DNA of 64,000 bases from Bacteroidetes bacterium HLUCCA01 (GTDB lineage Bacteria > Bacteroidota > Rhodothermia > Balneolales > HLUCCA01). Position numbers and translations under genes: made by a program. The stretch covers positions 960,180 through 1,024,179 of the forward strand of contig LIHN01000001.1 in the NCBI GenBank assembly GCA_001314545.1, in the 5' to 3' direction. A model generated the notes under the pieces. The model was not told the DNA's origin, ran no database searches, and saw only the letters and a program-made list of their open reading frames with translations. This document shows, piece by piece, positions 27,101 through 34,515 of this stretch (position 1 is its first letter; each line of letters opens with the position of its first letter).

Positions 27101-27186
27101 GCGTTCAGGTCGACCTGGTACTGGGCTGCCAGCGGGCTCCATGAGGCGCCAAGCCATAGTACTATGATGAATATGTTGCGGATCAT
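24148..27186 (-). CDS. Membrane sensor histidine kinase (beta-propeller, Y_Y_Y, HisKA_3)
   Basis: 1012 aa from the ATG at 27186, which begins a signal peptide ([22 protein letters not shown]); a frame from 27312 would add 42 residues with no such feature. Periplasmic part: two-component-regulator propeller repeats ([36 protein letters not shown], and later [23 protein letters not shown]), then a Y_Y_Y domain ([29 protein letters not shown]). A membrane helix ([22 protein letters not shown]) leads to a HisKA_3 core with H-box His near 819 ([10 protein letters not shown]), N-box [13 protein letters not shown] and G-box DDGIGIG. It has no receiver domain and hands phosphate to the NarL-type regulator downstream. 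The ligand is unknown; propeller sensors in this group often respond to polysaccharides. Confidence 0.93.
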   Translation of the reverse strand: [1012 protein letters not shown]

Positions 27187-27312
27187 GCTGCACGGGTGAT
27201 GAGTACATTTAGTGCGGCAATCTAAACAATTAGTTGTAATTATCTGAATTTGGGTGGGGATAATTTGAAATACCGGATGTAACCGGGTTGTTTCGGCCAG
27301 GGAAACCGTCAA

Positions 27313-27335
27313 GGCACAATTCGGAGTAAGCGGCC
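27313..27335. repeat. Dispersed 23-bp repeat abutting the hmuV stop codon
   Basis: ggcacaattcggagtaagcg followed by gcc matches 35206-35228 in 22 of 23 positions. It ends at the base next to the hmuV stop codon at 27336. In the 35-kb copies this sequence is the 3' end of a sugar dehydrogenase gene. Confidence 0.75.
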
Positions 27336-28175
27336 TTAGCGCACTGCGGCCGCGACCCTATTCCCTGTCGAAGGCATGGTCTTCCCGTGCAATGCAGTGG
27401 ATATAACCAAAGGGCAGTCAAATTCGGGGTGACGAAGGATGTGAACCGGGCAGTCAAAGGCATCACCGATAAGTTCGGGTCTGAAGACCTCATCCGGTGT
27501 TCCCAGCGCATAGAGTCGTCCGTCTTTGAGTATGGTGACTTCATCGGCATACTGGGCAGCCAGATTCAAGTCATGGAGTATCATCAGGACCGCTACATTG
27601 CGTTGCGTCAGTCTTCGGATGTGATGCATAAGGGTGTGCTGGTGCGACATATCCAGACTTGACAAGGGCTCGTCCAGCAACAGGTAACACGGATCGGCAT
27701 TTTCAATGGCATCATGCAGCTGAGCCAGTATGCGGGCGAGTTGAACCCGTTGTTTTTCGCCACCCGACAAGGTCGGATACGAACGGGAAGCCAGGTGATC
27801 TACGCCGGTTTCAGCCATACACGACATCGCGATACGCCGGTCATCGTGCGTTTCAAACCCTCTGGTATGGGGTGTTCTGCCCATCAATACTACTTCAAAG
27901 GCCGTAAATGCGAAGGGTAGCTGCGTATTTTGCATCATAACGGCCCGTTTACGAGCCAGTGTAAGCGGTTTAATATGGCTCAGGAGGGTACCCTCCATGC
28001 AGACCTGCCCGCTGATTGGATGAATATCACCGGTAAGTGTTTTCAGCAAGGTAGATTTGCCTGCTCCGTTTTTGCCCAGAACCGCGCAGAAACTCCCGGG
28101 CTCCAGTTTCAGGTTCACCCTGTCTACCAGTGTTTTGTCTCCAATCTGAACGGTAATATCCCGGGCTTCAAGCAT
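27336..28175 (-). CDS. hmuV: Heme ABC transporter ATP-binding protein
   Basis: 279 aa from the ATG at 28175; a longer frame from 28310 runs into the permease gene and is rejected. Walker A is GKNGAGKST (34-42), the Q-loop lies at MMQNTQLPFAFTAFEVV, the ABC signature is LSGGEKQRVQLARI (136-149), Walker B is CYLLLDEPLSSLD (163-175), and the switch His is in MILHDLNLAAQYAD. Order and length match HmuV/BhuV. It sits 16 nt after hmuU as the last gene of the operon, providing ATP hydrolysis for heme import through the inner membrane. Confidence 0.94.
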   Translation of the reverse strand: MLEARDITVQIGDKTLVDRVNLKLEPGSFCAVLGKNGAGKSTLLKTLTGDIHPISGQVCMEGTLLSHIKPLTLARKRAVMMQNTQLPFAFTAFEVVLMGRTPHTRGFETHDDRRIAMSCMAETGVDHLASRSYPTLSGGEKQRVQLARILAQLHDAIENADPCYLLLDEPLSSLDMSHQHTLMHHIRRLTQRNVAVLMILHDLNLAAQYADEVTILKDGRLYALGTPDEVFRPELIGDAFDCPVHILRHPEFDCPLVISTALHGKTMPSTGNRVAAAVR

Positions 28176-28191
28176 AATTGTGGGTTTAGTG

Positions 28192-29286
28192 TTAAAGATA
28201 ACCTTCCTGATCCCGGTTTCTGAGCAGTAACCAAAGGAAAAACGGCGCTCCGGCAGCCGCAGTAATGACCCCGATGGGTAATTCCGCCGGTGCAGCAAGT
28301 GTGCGGGCAAGAAGGTCTGAAACCAGCAGCAGCAGTCCGCCGAGCACGGCTGATCCCGGCATCAGGAAGCGGTGATCCGGACCAATCCACAGCCGGAGAA
28401 TATGAGGAACGACCAGGCCCACGAATCCGATCATTCCACTGACCGAAACCGCCGCGCCGACAGCCAATCCTACAAATACGATGATGGTTTTTTTCAGCAG
28501 TTCTACGCGTACGCCAAGATGACGTGCTTCCGCCTCTCCCAGAAGTATGGTATTCAATCCCCGTGACAAGGCCGGCAGAATCAGGATTGCAGCCAGTAAG
28601 AAGGGCAAGACAATCCATATGGAGGACCACATAGCCCCTCCCAGACTCCCAAGCGTCCAGAAGGTCAGATCCCGTAATTGATCATCATCGGCCAGGAAAA
28701 TCATAAAGCCGATAATGGCGCCGGCCAACGCATTAACGGCAATACCGGCCAGGAGCATGGTTGTGACCTGCGTCTGTCCGTTTCGGGTAGCCAGGGTATA
28801 GACCAGTACGGTTGCCATCGTTCCTCCGGCAAAGGCGGCCATGGGAACCAGAGCCGGACCGAGGTACGTGATGACCGGCAAGGTTATTTGTGAGAGTACA
28901 ACCATAGCGATGGCGGTTGCCAGTGCGGCTCCGCTGGAGACACCGATAAGACCCGGATCGGCCAGCGGATTGCGGAAAAGTCCCTGCATGGCGGCTCCTG
29001 AAACAGCCAGTGCTGCGCCAACCAGAACCGCCAGAACAACCCGGGGAAGCCGGATGGTTAGCAGGATAGCTTCCTGAACCGGCTGATGCCCGGTTTCCGT
29101 ACTGAATCCCAGCAGATGGGCGAAGATTGCCAGTACAGCAGACGGCGGAATGTTTACCGCACCGATTCCAACGGACAGCACCATCACCCACCCAAGGACG
29201 AGGGTCAAGATCAGCAGTACCCAGATCGACGACATGAACCGGGGGACGGTTCGCCACACGTAAAACCACTGGACCAGGGTGCTCAT
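28192..29286 (-). CDS. hmuU: Heme ABC transporter permease (FecCD family)
   Basis: 364 aa with about ten hydrophobic helices. FecCD landmarks are IRLPRVVLAVLVGAALAVSGAAMQGLFRNPLADPGLIGVSSGAALA in the first half and GEAEARHLGVRVELLKKT plus VSGMIGFVGLVVPHILRLWIGPDHR near the C-terminus. It forms a homodimer in the inner membrane with two HmuV subunits. It starts 6 nt after the hmuT stop. A second ATG 17 codons downstream (MSSIWVLL) also gives a complete first helix. Confidence 0.94.
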   Translation of the reverse strand: MSTLVQWFYVWRTVPRFMSSIWVLLILTLVLGWVMVLSVGIGAVNIPPSAVLAIFAHLLGFSTETGHQPVQEAILLTIRLPRVVLAVLVGAALAVSGAAMQGLFRNPLADPGLIGVSSGAALATAIAMVVLSQITLPVITYLGPALVPMAAFAGGTMATVLVYTLATRNGQTQVTTMLLAGIAVNALAGAIIGFMIFLADDDQLRDLTFWTLGSLGGAMWSSIWIVLPFLLAAILILPALSRGLNTILLGEAEARHLGVRVELLKKTIIVFVGLAVGAAVSVSGMIGFVGLVVPHILRLWIGPDHRFLMPGSAVLGGLLLLVSDLLARTLAAPAELPIGVITAAAGAPFFLWLLLRNRDQEGYL

Positions 29287-29292
29287 GCTATT

Positions 29293-30240
29293 TTAGTTGG
29301 ATGCTTTTTCGTGTGATAGTTCGGCATCGGGGTGCAGCAGTTCGATGAGATCCAGAACAGCCCGGCCCAGTCGCGGACCGAAACCAAGCAGGTAAGCACC
29401 GTCCATGCTGTGAATACGTCCGTTTGATGCCGCATTGGTCAGGGCAATTCCCGGCGTTTGCAGAATGGCCGACCTCCCCCCTGCGCTGCGGAGTCCGGAG
29501 TCCATCATCAGAATAATATCCGGATTGGCTGCGACTACCGCTTCCGGGGTCAATGGTTTATACCCGCTGAAATCGCTGAAGGCATTTATTCCGCCGGCCA
29601 GTGCGATCATCGTACTGGCAGAAGTCTGATCTCCGGCAACCATGAGGGTGTTGGGTCCGCGGGCATAAATGAACAATACAACAGGTCTGTTGCTGATCTG
29701 TTCACGAAGCATAGCTGCCGTATCCAGTTCCGCGCGTATAGCCTCACTGAGGGCGCGGGCCTGCTCTTCCCTGCCAAGAACCTGACCCAGTACGGAAATA
29801 CGTTCCAGGGCCGCATCCACGCTCTCACCGGCCGGCAGCATCAGCAAGGGTGTTCCCGTATTTCGGATCTGCTGTATCGCGGTTTCAGGACCGGCAGCAC
29901 CACTGGCCAGCACCAGTCCCGGAGAAAATGAAAGGATGCCTTCTGCATTCAGATTTCGGGTGAACGACACCTTGGGCAGACCGGCGGCAGCGCCTGGATA
30001 CATGCTGGATTCGTCAACCGCTATCAGATTGTCACCCGCATCCAGAGCAAAAATGGTCTCAGTAACCGCGCTGCCAACCGATACAATGCGGGATGTATCC
30101 GCAACAGAAACCCGGACCCCGTCGGTGCCCGTGATTTCTGTCTGAGCAGCGGTGAACTGCGTTACGGTGAACAATAGCAAGGCCAAAACCATAGAAAATA
30201 GTATTGCCGGGTTCGCTTGATATACGCTACGCTGGTTCAT
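29293..30240 (-). CDS. hmuT: Periplasmic heme-binding protein
   Basis: 315 aa, class III (helical backbone) substrate-binding protein with an N-terminal signal (ILFSMVLALLLFTVTQFTAAQ). Family points are RIVSVGSAVTETIFALDAGDNLIAVDESSMYP, LPKVSFTRNLNAEGILSFSPGLVLASGAAGP, and the C-terminal GFGPRLGRAVLDLIELLHP. The Tyr in DESSMYP is at the position of the heme ligand in HmuT-like proteins. It receives heme from the outer-membrane receptor and passes it to HmuU. The start overlaps the hmuS stop (ATGA), so the two are coupled. Confidence 0.92.
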   Translation of the reverse strand: MNQRSVYQANPAILFSMVLALLLFTVTQFTAAQTEITGTDGVRVSVADTSRIVSVGSAVTETIFALDAGDNLIAVDESSMYPGAAAGLPKVSFTRNLNAEGILSFSPGLVLASGAAGPETAIQQIRNTGTPLLMLPAGESVDAALERISVLGQVLGREEQARALSEAIRAELDTAAMLREQISNRPVVLFIYARGPNTLMVAGDQTSASTMIALAGGINAFSDFSGYKPLTPEAVVAANPDIILMMDSGLRSAGGRSAILQTPGIALTNAASNGRIHSMDGAYLLGFGPRLGRAVLDLIELLHPDAELSHEKASN

Positions 30241-31307
30241 GCTGTCATTTGTTTTTTTAGTTCGGATGTCAGGTCGGTCCAGGATGCAAGTTCTGGTTTA
30301 CCCGGTTTACGGGCTCCAAAGAAGGTTACAATCTGTGCTCCCTCCGCATCGAAAAGCTCCAGGGAGGTGACCGGTCCATCATCGGTGGGTTTTTCAACAA
30401 TCCAGGTCTCTGCTATCAGGTCTTCGCGAAGATGCAGATTAAAACGAGGGTCCATGATATTGACCCAGTTTTCCATGACCTTAATTTTTTGTACCGGACC
30501 GGAGTGTATCTGAATCATTCCGCTGTTGCCCACAAAAACCATGATGGGTATCTGCCGACCGGAGGCAAGGAGGAGCATTTCCTGTGTAGTTTCACGCTTT
30601 ACCTTCCAGCTGAAGCTGCCTTCGGCCAGTTTGAGCGCATCGGTTCGACCGATTTCAAAGTCGCGGAGCATGGGAAAGAAGTCGTGCGTATCCCGTAAAG
30701 CAGACCAGGTACGAAGCAGGGCATCTTTATCAATATGCTCTGCCGGCCGTGTGGTATCCTTTTCCAGATGCCTGGTAATTTCGATAAAGGGCGATTGATC
30801 AGGATGCCGGAATTCCTCCACCAGGTCATTGAACTGCCTGGCACGGTCAGCATCTTTCAGATAAATTTTATGAACCGCATGACCTTCTTTGTCGAAGAAT
30901 TGCAAGCTCAGCAATGTTCCGCGAGCGTTTTCGACGGGAAGGGCGAACGCGAAGCCCCATCGTTGGTGGAATACCCGCAGGTCAATTTCTTCATCGAGCA
31001 CCAGTCCGGCGAATCCCTTGAAGGATACGTTTCTGTAAACGCCCGTTTTTTCGTGTACAGCAGCCTCATTGCGGGTTAGTGCCATTACTTCGCCCAGCCG
31101 CTCAAGCTTGCTGAACAGTACGCTCCAGTCGGTGTTCAGCCGGACCGTCTGCTTTCCGTCGCAGGCTGAGGCAACCAGTTCTGCTTCGCTGACTCCCAGC
31201 GTGCGGGCTATCTGCAGGGCGCGCATGCGGGGATTAGCCTGTTTGGTCTGTTCCCATCGTTGCCGTAGGCTTTCAGCTGCCGACATCGGTTGAATGGTAG
31301 TTTCCAT
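30237..31307 (-). CDS. hmuS: Cytoplasmic heme-handling protein (HemS/HmuS family)
   Basis: 356 aa, two repeated halves as in HemS/ChuS/PhuS. The first half has the heme-ligand motif TRNEAAVHEKTGVYRNV (His about residue 90) and EEIDLRVFHQRWGFAFAL; the second half has the related MVFVGNSGMIQIHSGPVQKIKVMENWVNIMDPRFNLHL. The N-terminus ARTLGVSEAELVASACDG is typical. No signal peptide, so it acts in the cytoplasm, receiving imported heme for storage or opening of the ring. It follows hmuY after an 82-nt gap that holds a strong hairpin (31335-31375). Confidence 0.93.
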   Translation of the reverse strand: METTIQPMSAAESLRQRWEQTKQANPRMRALQIARTLGVSEAELVASACDGKQTVRLNTDWSVLFSKLERLGEVMALTRNEAAVHEKTGVYRNVSFKGFAGLVLDEEIDLRVFHQRWGFAFALPVENARGTLLSLQFFDKEGHAVHKIYLKDADRARQFNDLVEEFRHPDQSPFIEITRHLEKDTTRPAEHIDKDALLRTWSALRDTHDFFPMLRDFEIGRTDALKLAEGSFSWKVKRETTQEMLLLASGRQIPIMVFVGNSGMIQIHSGPVQKIKVMENWVNIMDPRFNLHLREDLIAETWIVEKPTDDGPVTSLELFDAEGAQIVTFFGARKPGKPELASWTDLTSELKKQMTA

Positions 31308-31334
31308 AGGGTAGAGTTCAGGTGTTGATATTGA

Positions 31335-31375
31335 GCGGGTGCTGTCCGAGCGTCTGGACTTAGGACAGCACCCGC
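31335..31375 (-). terminator. Intra-operon hairpin between hmuY and hmuS
   Basis: A perfect 13-bp stem (gcgggtgctgtcc / ggacagcacccgc) with a 15-nt loop and no T tract. Its position inside the operon suggests an RNA-processing or attenuation point that raises hmuR-hmuY mRNA over hmuSTUV, or a 3'-stabilising structure. Confidence 0.6.
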
Positions 31376-31389
31376 GTTGGTTGATGAGG

Positions 31390-32028
31390 TCAGTTCAGAT
31401 CGCGCAGGCCTTCCGTGCGCTGTAAGGCGTAGCGAAAGGTGTAGTAACGACTTTCAGGCCGAGTCTGCAGATTGGCGAACGCTTCACTGGACGTATCCGG
31501 ATTGTCGTAGTAGTAACTGATGATTTCAACTTTTGCAAAGTGATTGGCATCGGCGGTTTGTAATACGATGGTGACGTTTTCACGGGGCAGGACGGCGAAA
31601 GGCGGCATGGCCTGCGCCGGATTGTAGGTATACCACCCGTTGCCGCTGCCGTCTGGAATGGCCAGCACCTCTGCTGAATCGGTATTATATCCTGCAGACG
31701 GAGCGATGGTCACCTGCTGAAACGGAACATCCAGCACTACTGCTCCAGCGCTTCCGGGTCCGCTCACTCCGCTGTTCACCAGAATAGTGGTACCCCGGAA
31801 GGCCAGGTCCCAGTTTGCGGATGCCGAATCGCTGCGCGGAACAACGAGTCCGCTGCGGAGACTGAAAAAAGTAAACTCGCCGTTATCACCCACGGCGGAA
31901 AGGTTCTCGATGGTTTTAACATCAATCTCAGATTCCGGTACGTCTGCGCCGGTGGAGCTATCGCTGCATGCAGTGATAACGATGGTGGTGGCTGCAAGCA
32001 GCATCGGAAGGATAAATCGATAGTTCAT
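31390..32028 (-). CDS. hmuY: HmuY-family heme-binding lipoprotein
   Basis: 212 aa from the ATG at 32028. The lipoprotein signal ends VITACSD (Cys21). The body fits the HmuY family: EFTFFSLRSGLVV, SANWDLAFRGTTILVNSG (the W-D-(I/L)-AFRG turn is the family hallmark), GWYTYNP and HFAKVEIISYYYDN, then RYYTFRYA at the C-terminus. HmuY is surface-exposed, takes heme from host or environmental hemoproteins and passes it to its TonB receptor, here encoded 34 nt upstream. The His pair used by the Porphyromonas protein cannot be assigned by eye; H-F in ANHFAKVE is one candidate ligand. Confidence 0.88.
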   Translation of the reverse strand: MNYRFILPMLLAATTIVITACSDSSTGADVPESEIDVKTIENLSAVGDNGEFTFFSLRSGLVVPRSDSASANWDLAFRGTTILVNSGVSGPGSAGAVVLDVPFQQVTIAPSAGYNTDSAEVLAIPDGSGNGWYTYNPAQAMPPFAVLPRENVTIVLQTADANHFAKVEIISYYYDNPDTSSEAFANLQTRPESRYYTFRYALQRTEGLRDLN

Positions 32029-32062
32029 AATGGGTATTATTGTTGCGTGTTGTTGGATTTGT

Positions 32063-34348
32063 TTAAAGGTTAAGTTCCGCCTGGATATACCACAGTCGAC
32101 CAGGTAGATGCGGTTGAAAAACATGGGTGTAGTCCAGGGCGTTGTCCAGGCCCAGCTGCACATTCAGACTGGATCCAAGTTTTCGGGAGACCGCCAGATT
32201 CCATACCGTAAAGCCGGATTCAAACTCGTTGTCGTCGGCATAACCGTTTCCATTGCGGTCAATCATGGCGTAAGGGCCCCGATAAATCCCTCTGAGGCTT
32301 CCTCCCCAATTTCGATGGTTGGCAAATACACGCAGACTCAGGGCGTGACGGGAACGGTTAAACAGGGGTTCATAGCGGACACTGCTGCGTTGCACCAGTT
32401 CGCCCTGTGCATCCTGCAGCGTTTGGGTCTCACTGATCCTGGAGCGGGCGTCCAGAAGCTGGTAACCCAGAGAGCCCCCCAGGGATTCACGATAGGTGAA
32501 CTGGATGGCCGACTCCAGGCCCTGTATACGGACCTGATCAACATTGAAATAGGTAAATACAGACTGGCCATTGGTCCGCCGTGCAACAGGTGCCACCTCG
32601 ATGAGGTCTTGCACAGCATTATGAAACATATTTACGCGCAGACGAACCGAGGGGGTCATATCCACATCAAAGCCCGAATTTACGGCCCAGGACGACTCGG
32701 CTCTGATGTTATCCAGGTTGTCTGCTGGGATGAGAATTTCTGCTAACGTTCCCTCGGCAGCGAGTCGCCGGATACCATCGGCAACGGTAGCCGATCCGAA
32801 AACGCTGTATCCGGACGTGGAATTCGTGAAATCCAGGAATAGCTGTCGGAATTCCGGGGCTTTGAATCCCCGGCCCAATGAAGAACGAATCTGAATCCAT
32901 GATGCCGGACGGTACCGAAATGATACCTTGGGACTTACCTGATTACGGTATTCACTGTGGCTATCATAGCGTAGTCCGCTGGTCAGGTTGAGGTCGCCTG
33001 ACGGGGACCAGGTATGCTGAAAAAAAGCAAATTGCGTCTGAAAATCAGGCTGCGACGGATAACGCTGTGCGTTGAGACGTTCATCGATCAACCCGAAGCC
33101 GCCCAGGAATTGATGGGCTGTACCGGAGTTATAGGCAGCACGAATCTCACCGCGCTGATGAAATTGTCTGAAGCGATCGGTCGAAAACAGGGTGCCCGTT
33201 TCTTCGGCTCTGGACGTTGTCTCCATAACAAAATAGGCATACATCCAATCGGCCATGAGCTCCAGTCCTGCTGCGGTGCGATAGACGATTTCAGTGCCCA
33301 GGGTCAGATCTTGCTGTTGGTCTCGGGTGACAAGCAGTACGGAACGGTTTTCAGGCTGTTGAATCAGGGTGTTATTGGAGAGCTGCTCGTCAAACCAGCG
33401 TGCACGAGCTGAGACCGTCAGGTTATCGGAAACGTCCAACGATCCGCGGTAATTAAGTGTATAGTTGGCAAAATCAGGAATGGTTTTAGAGACTGCCCCG
33501 GAGTTGCGACGATAACCGTCTGAGCGATGGTGGTTTACTGAAATTTTATTGCCAATCTGGCGGGTATTGTACGTGATATCGCCACTGAGGTCCGAGGTAT
33601 TATGAGTTCCGTAGCGGGTGGTTAGACCGGCACTCAGGGTTTCATCACCTGCGGTATCCGTAATTATGTTGATGACACCGGCCAGTGCGTCACTGCCCCA
33701 CAGCGCTGACGAAGGGCCTTTGACAATTTCGATTTGCCGGACGTTGCGTACGCTTATTCGCGTAAGGTCCAGGGTACCTGCTGTTCGACCGATTACCGGG
33801 TTGCCATCGATGAGAATCAGGGTGTATTCCGGATCAAAACCCTGCATTTGTACGCCGGTACCATGATTATTGACAAGCTGAAGTCCTGCCTGTTCACCCA
33901 GAACATCACTAAGCCGCATGTTGCCGGATTGCCGTATTTCAGCCTGTTCAATAACCTGAACCGGTATGGAAACATCTTCAAGGTCGCTGCGGGTACGGGT
34001 TGCGGTGACTACAAGGGTCTCACTTCGATGTCGGACAGGCTGCAGTGTGACATTCAACGTATCAGCGGACGACCACGGCTCAGGTATCGTTGCTGTGTGT
34101 TCCTGGTAACCGTGCCGGGTAAATGTGAGCTGAATGGGTGAACGGGGATGACCGGAGGTGTCAACGCGAAATTGACCGTTTCGATCCGTGTACTGCATAA
34201 ACTCCGTTTCCACCAGGTTAACCTGCACGTTCCGGAGTGGCTGATCATCGGTGTCGCGTACATACCCTGTAATATGTTGTGCTGCCGCAGGCATCGCAAG
34301 GACGCCACACAGCAGCACCTGTAAAATAATCCTGAACATTAACGGCAA
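32063..34348 (-). CDS. hmuR: TonB-dependent heme receptor
   Basis: 761 aa, first gene of the heme operon. Signal peptide MFRIILQVLLCGVLAMPAAAQ (starting at the internal Met4 or the ATG at 34348), a carboxypeptidase-regulatory-like domain (HITGYVRDTDDQPLRNVQVNLVETE, 24-105), a plug with ETLVVTATRTRSDLEDVSIPV and VKGPSSALWGSDALAGVINIIT, then a 22-strand-type barrel. The barrel contains SLGRGFKAPEFRQLFLDFTN, the counterpart of the FRAP/YRAP box found in heme receptors; the usual NPDL/NPNL box is not obvious. Neighbours hmuY and hmuSTUV settle the substrate as heme. A DtxR-like palindrome lies 42 bp upstream of the start. Confidence 0.9.
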   Translation of the reverse strand: MPLMFRIILQVLLCGVLAMPAAAQHITGYVRDTDDQPLRNVQVNLVETEFMQYTDRNGQFRVDTSGHPRSPIQLTFTRHGYQEHTATIPEPWSSADTLNVTLQPVRHRSETLVVTATRTRSDLEDVSIPVQVIEQAEIRQSGNMRLSDVLGEQAGLQLVNNHGTGVQMQGFDPEYTLILIDGNPVIGRTAGTLDLTRISVRNVRQIEIVKGPSSALWGSDALAGVINIITDTAGDETLSAGLTTRYGTHNTSDLSGDITYNTRQIGNKISVNHHRSDGYRRNSGAVSKTIPDFANYTLNYRGSLDVSDNLTVSARARWFDEQLSNNTLIQQPENRSVLLVTRDQQQDLTLGTEIVYRTAAGLELMADWMYAYFVMETTSRAEETGTLFSTDRFRQFHQRGEIRAAYNSGTAHQFLGGFGLIDERLNAQRYPSQPDFQTQFAFFQHTWSPSGDLNLTSGLRYDSHSEYRNQVSPKVSFRYRPASWIQIRSSLGRGFKAPEFRQLFLDFTNSTSGYSVFGSATVADGIRRLAAEGTLAEILIPADNLDNIRAESSWAVNSGFDVDMTPSVRLRVNMFHNAVQDLIEVAPVARRTNGQSVFTYFNVDQVRIQGLESAIQFTYRESLGGSLGYQLLDARSRISETQTLQDAQGELVQRSSVRYEPLFNRSRHALSLRVFANHRNWGGSLRGIYRGPYAMIDRNGNGYADDNEFESGFTVWNLAVSRKLGSSLNVQLGLDNALDYTHVFQPHLPGRLWYIQAELNL

Positions 34349-34385
34349 TTGTGCTTTGGAGATATTTTGTTAACTTGGTGCTGAA

Positions 34386-34404
34386 TTTATTTAGACTAAG
34401 TATA
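34386..34404. promoter_or_regulatory. DtxR/IdeR-like iron box in the heme operon promoter
   Basis: TATTTAG-A-CTAAGTA, an imperfect palindrome with one mismatch in seven arm positions, between the divergent starts at 34348 and 34516. It shares TTTAGnCTAA with the box at 19790. Confidence 0.55.
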
Positions 34405-34515
34405 AACAAAAAGAAAATATGCCGTTTCTTGCCTAGAACAGCCGTTTTTCAAGCGAGCTGTTTAGGACAAGACTATATAAGCCCATCGATACGCTCACTA
34501 AACAACTGCCGGACA

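Noticed and set aside
24148-27312. Longer start for the sensor kinase at 27312
   Set aside because: It would place 42 polar residues before an obvious signal peptide that begins at the ATG at 27186.
34351-34515. N-terminal extension of the IS1595-type protein to 34351
   Set aside because: The extension covers the divergent promoter and iron box, and the family N-terminus MKNKYxKRS starts at 34516.
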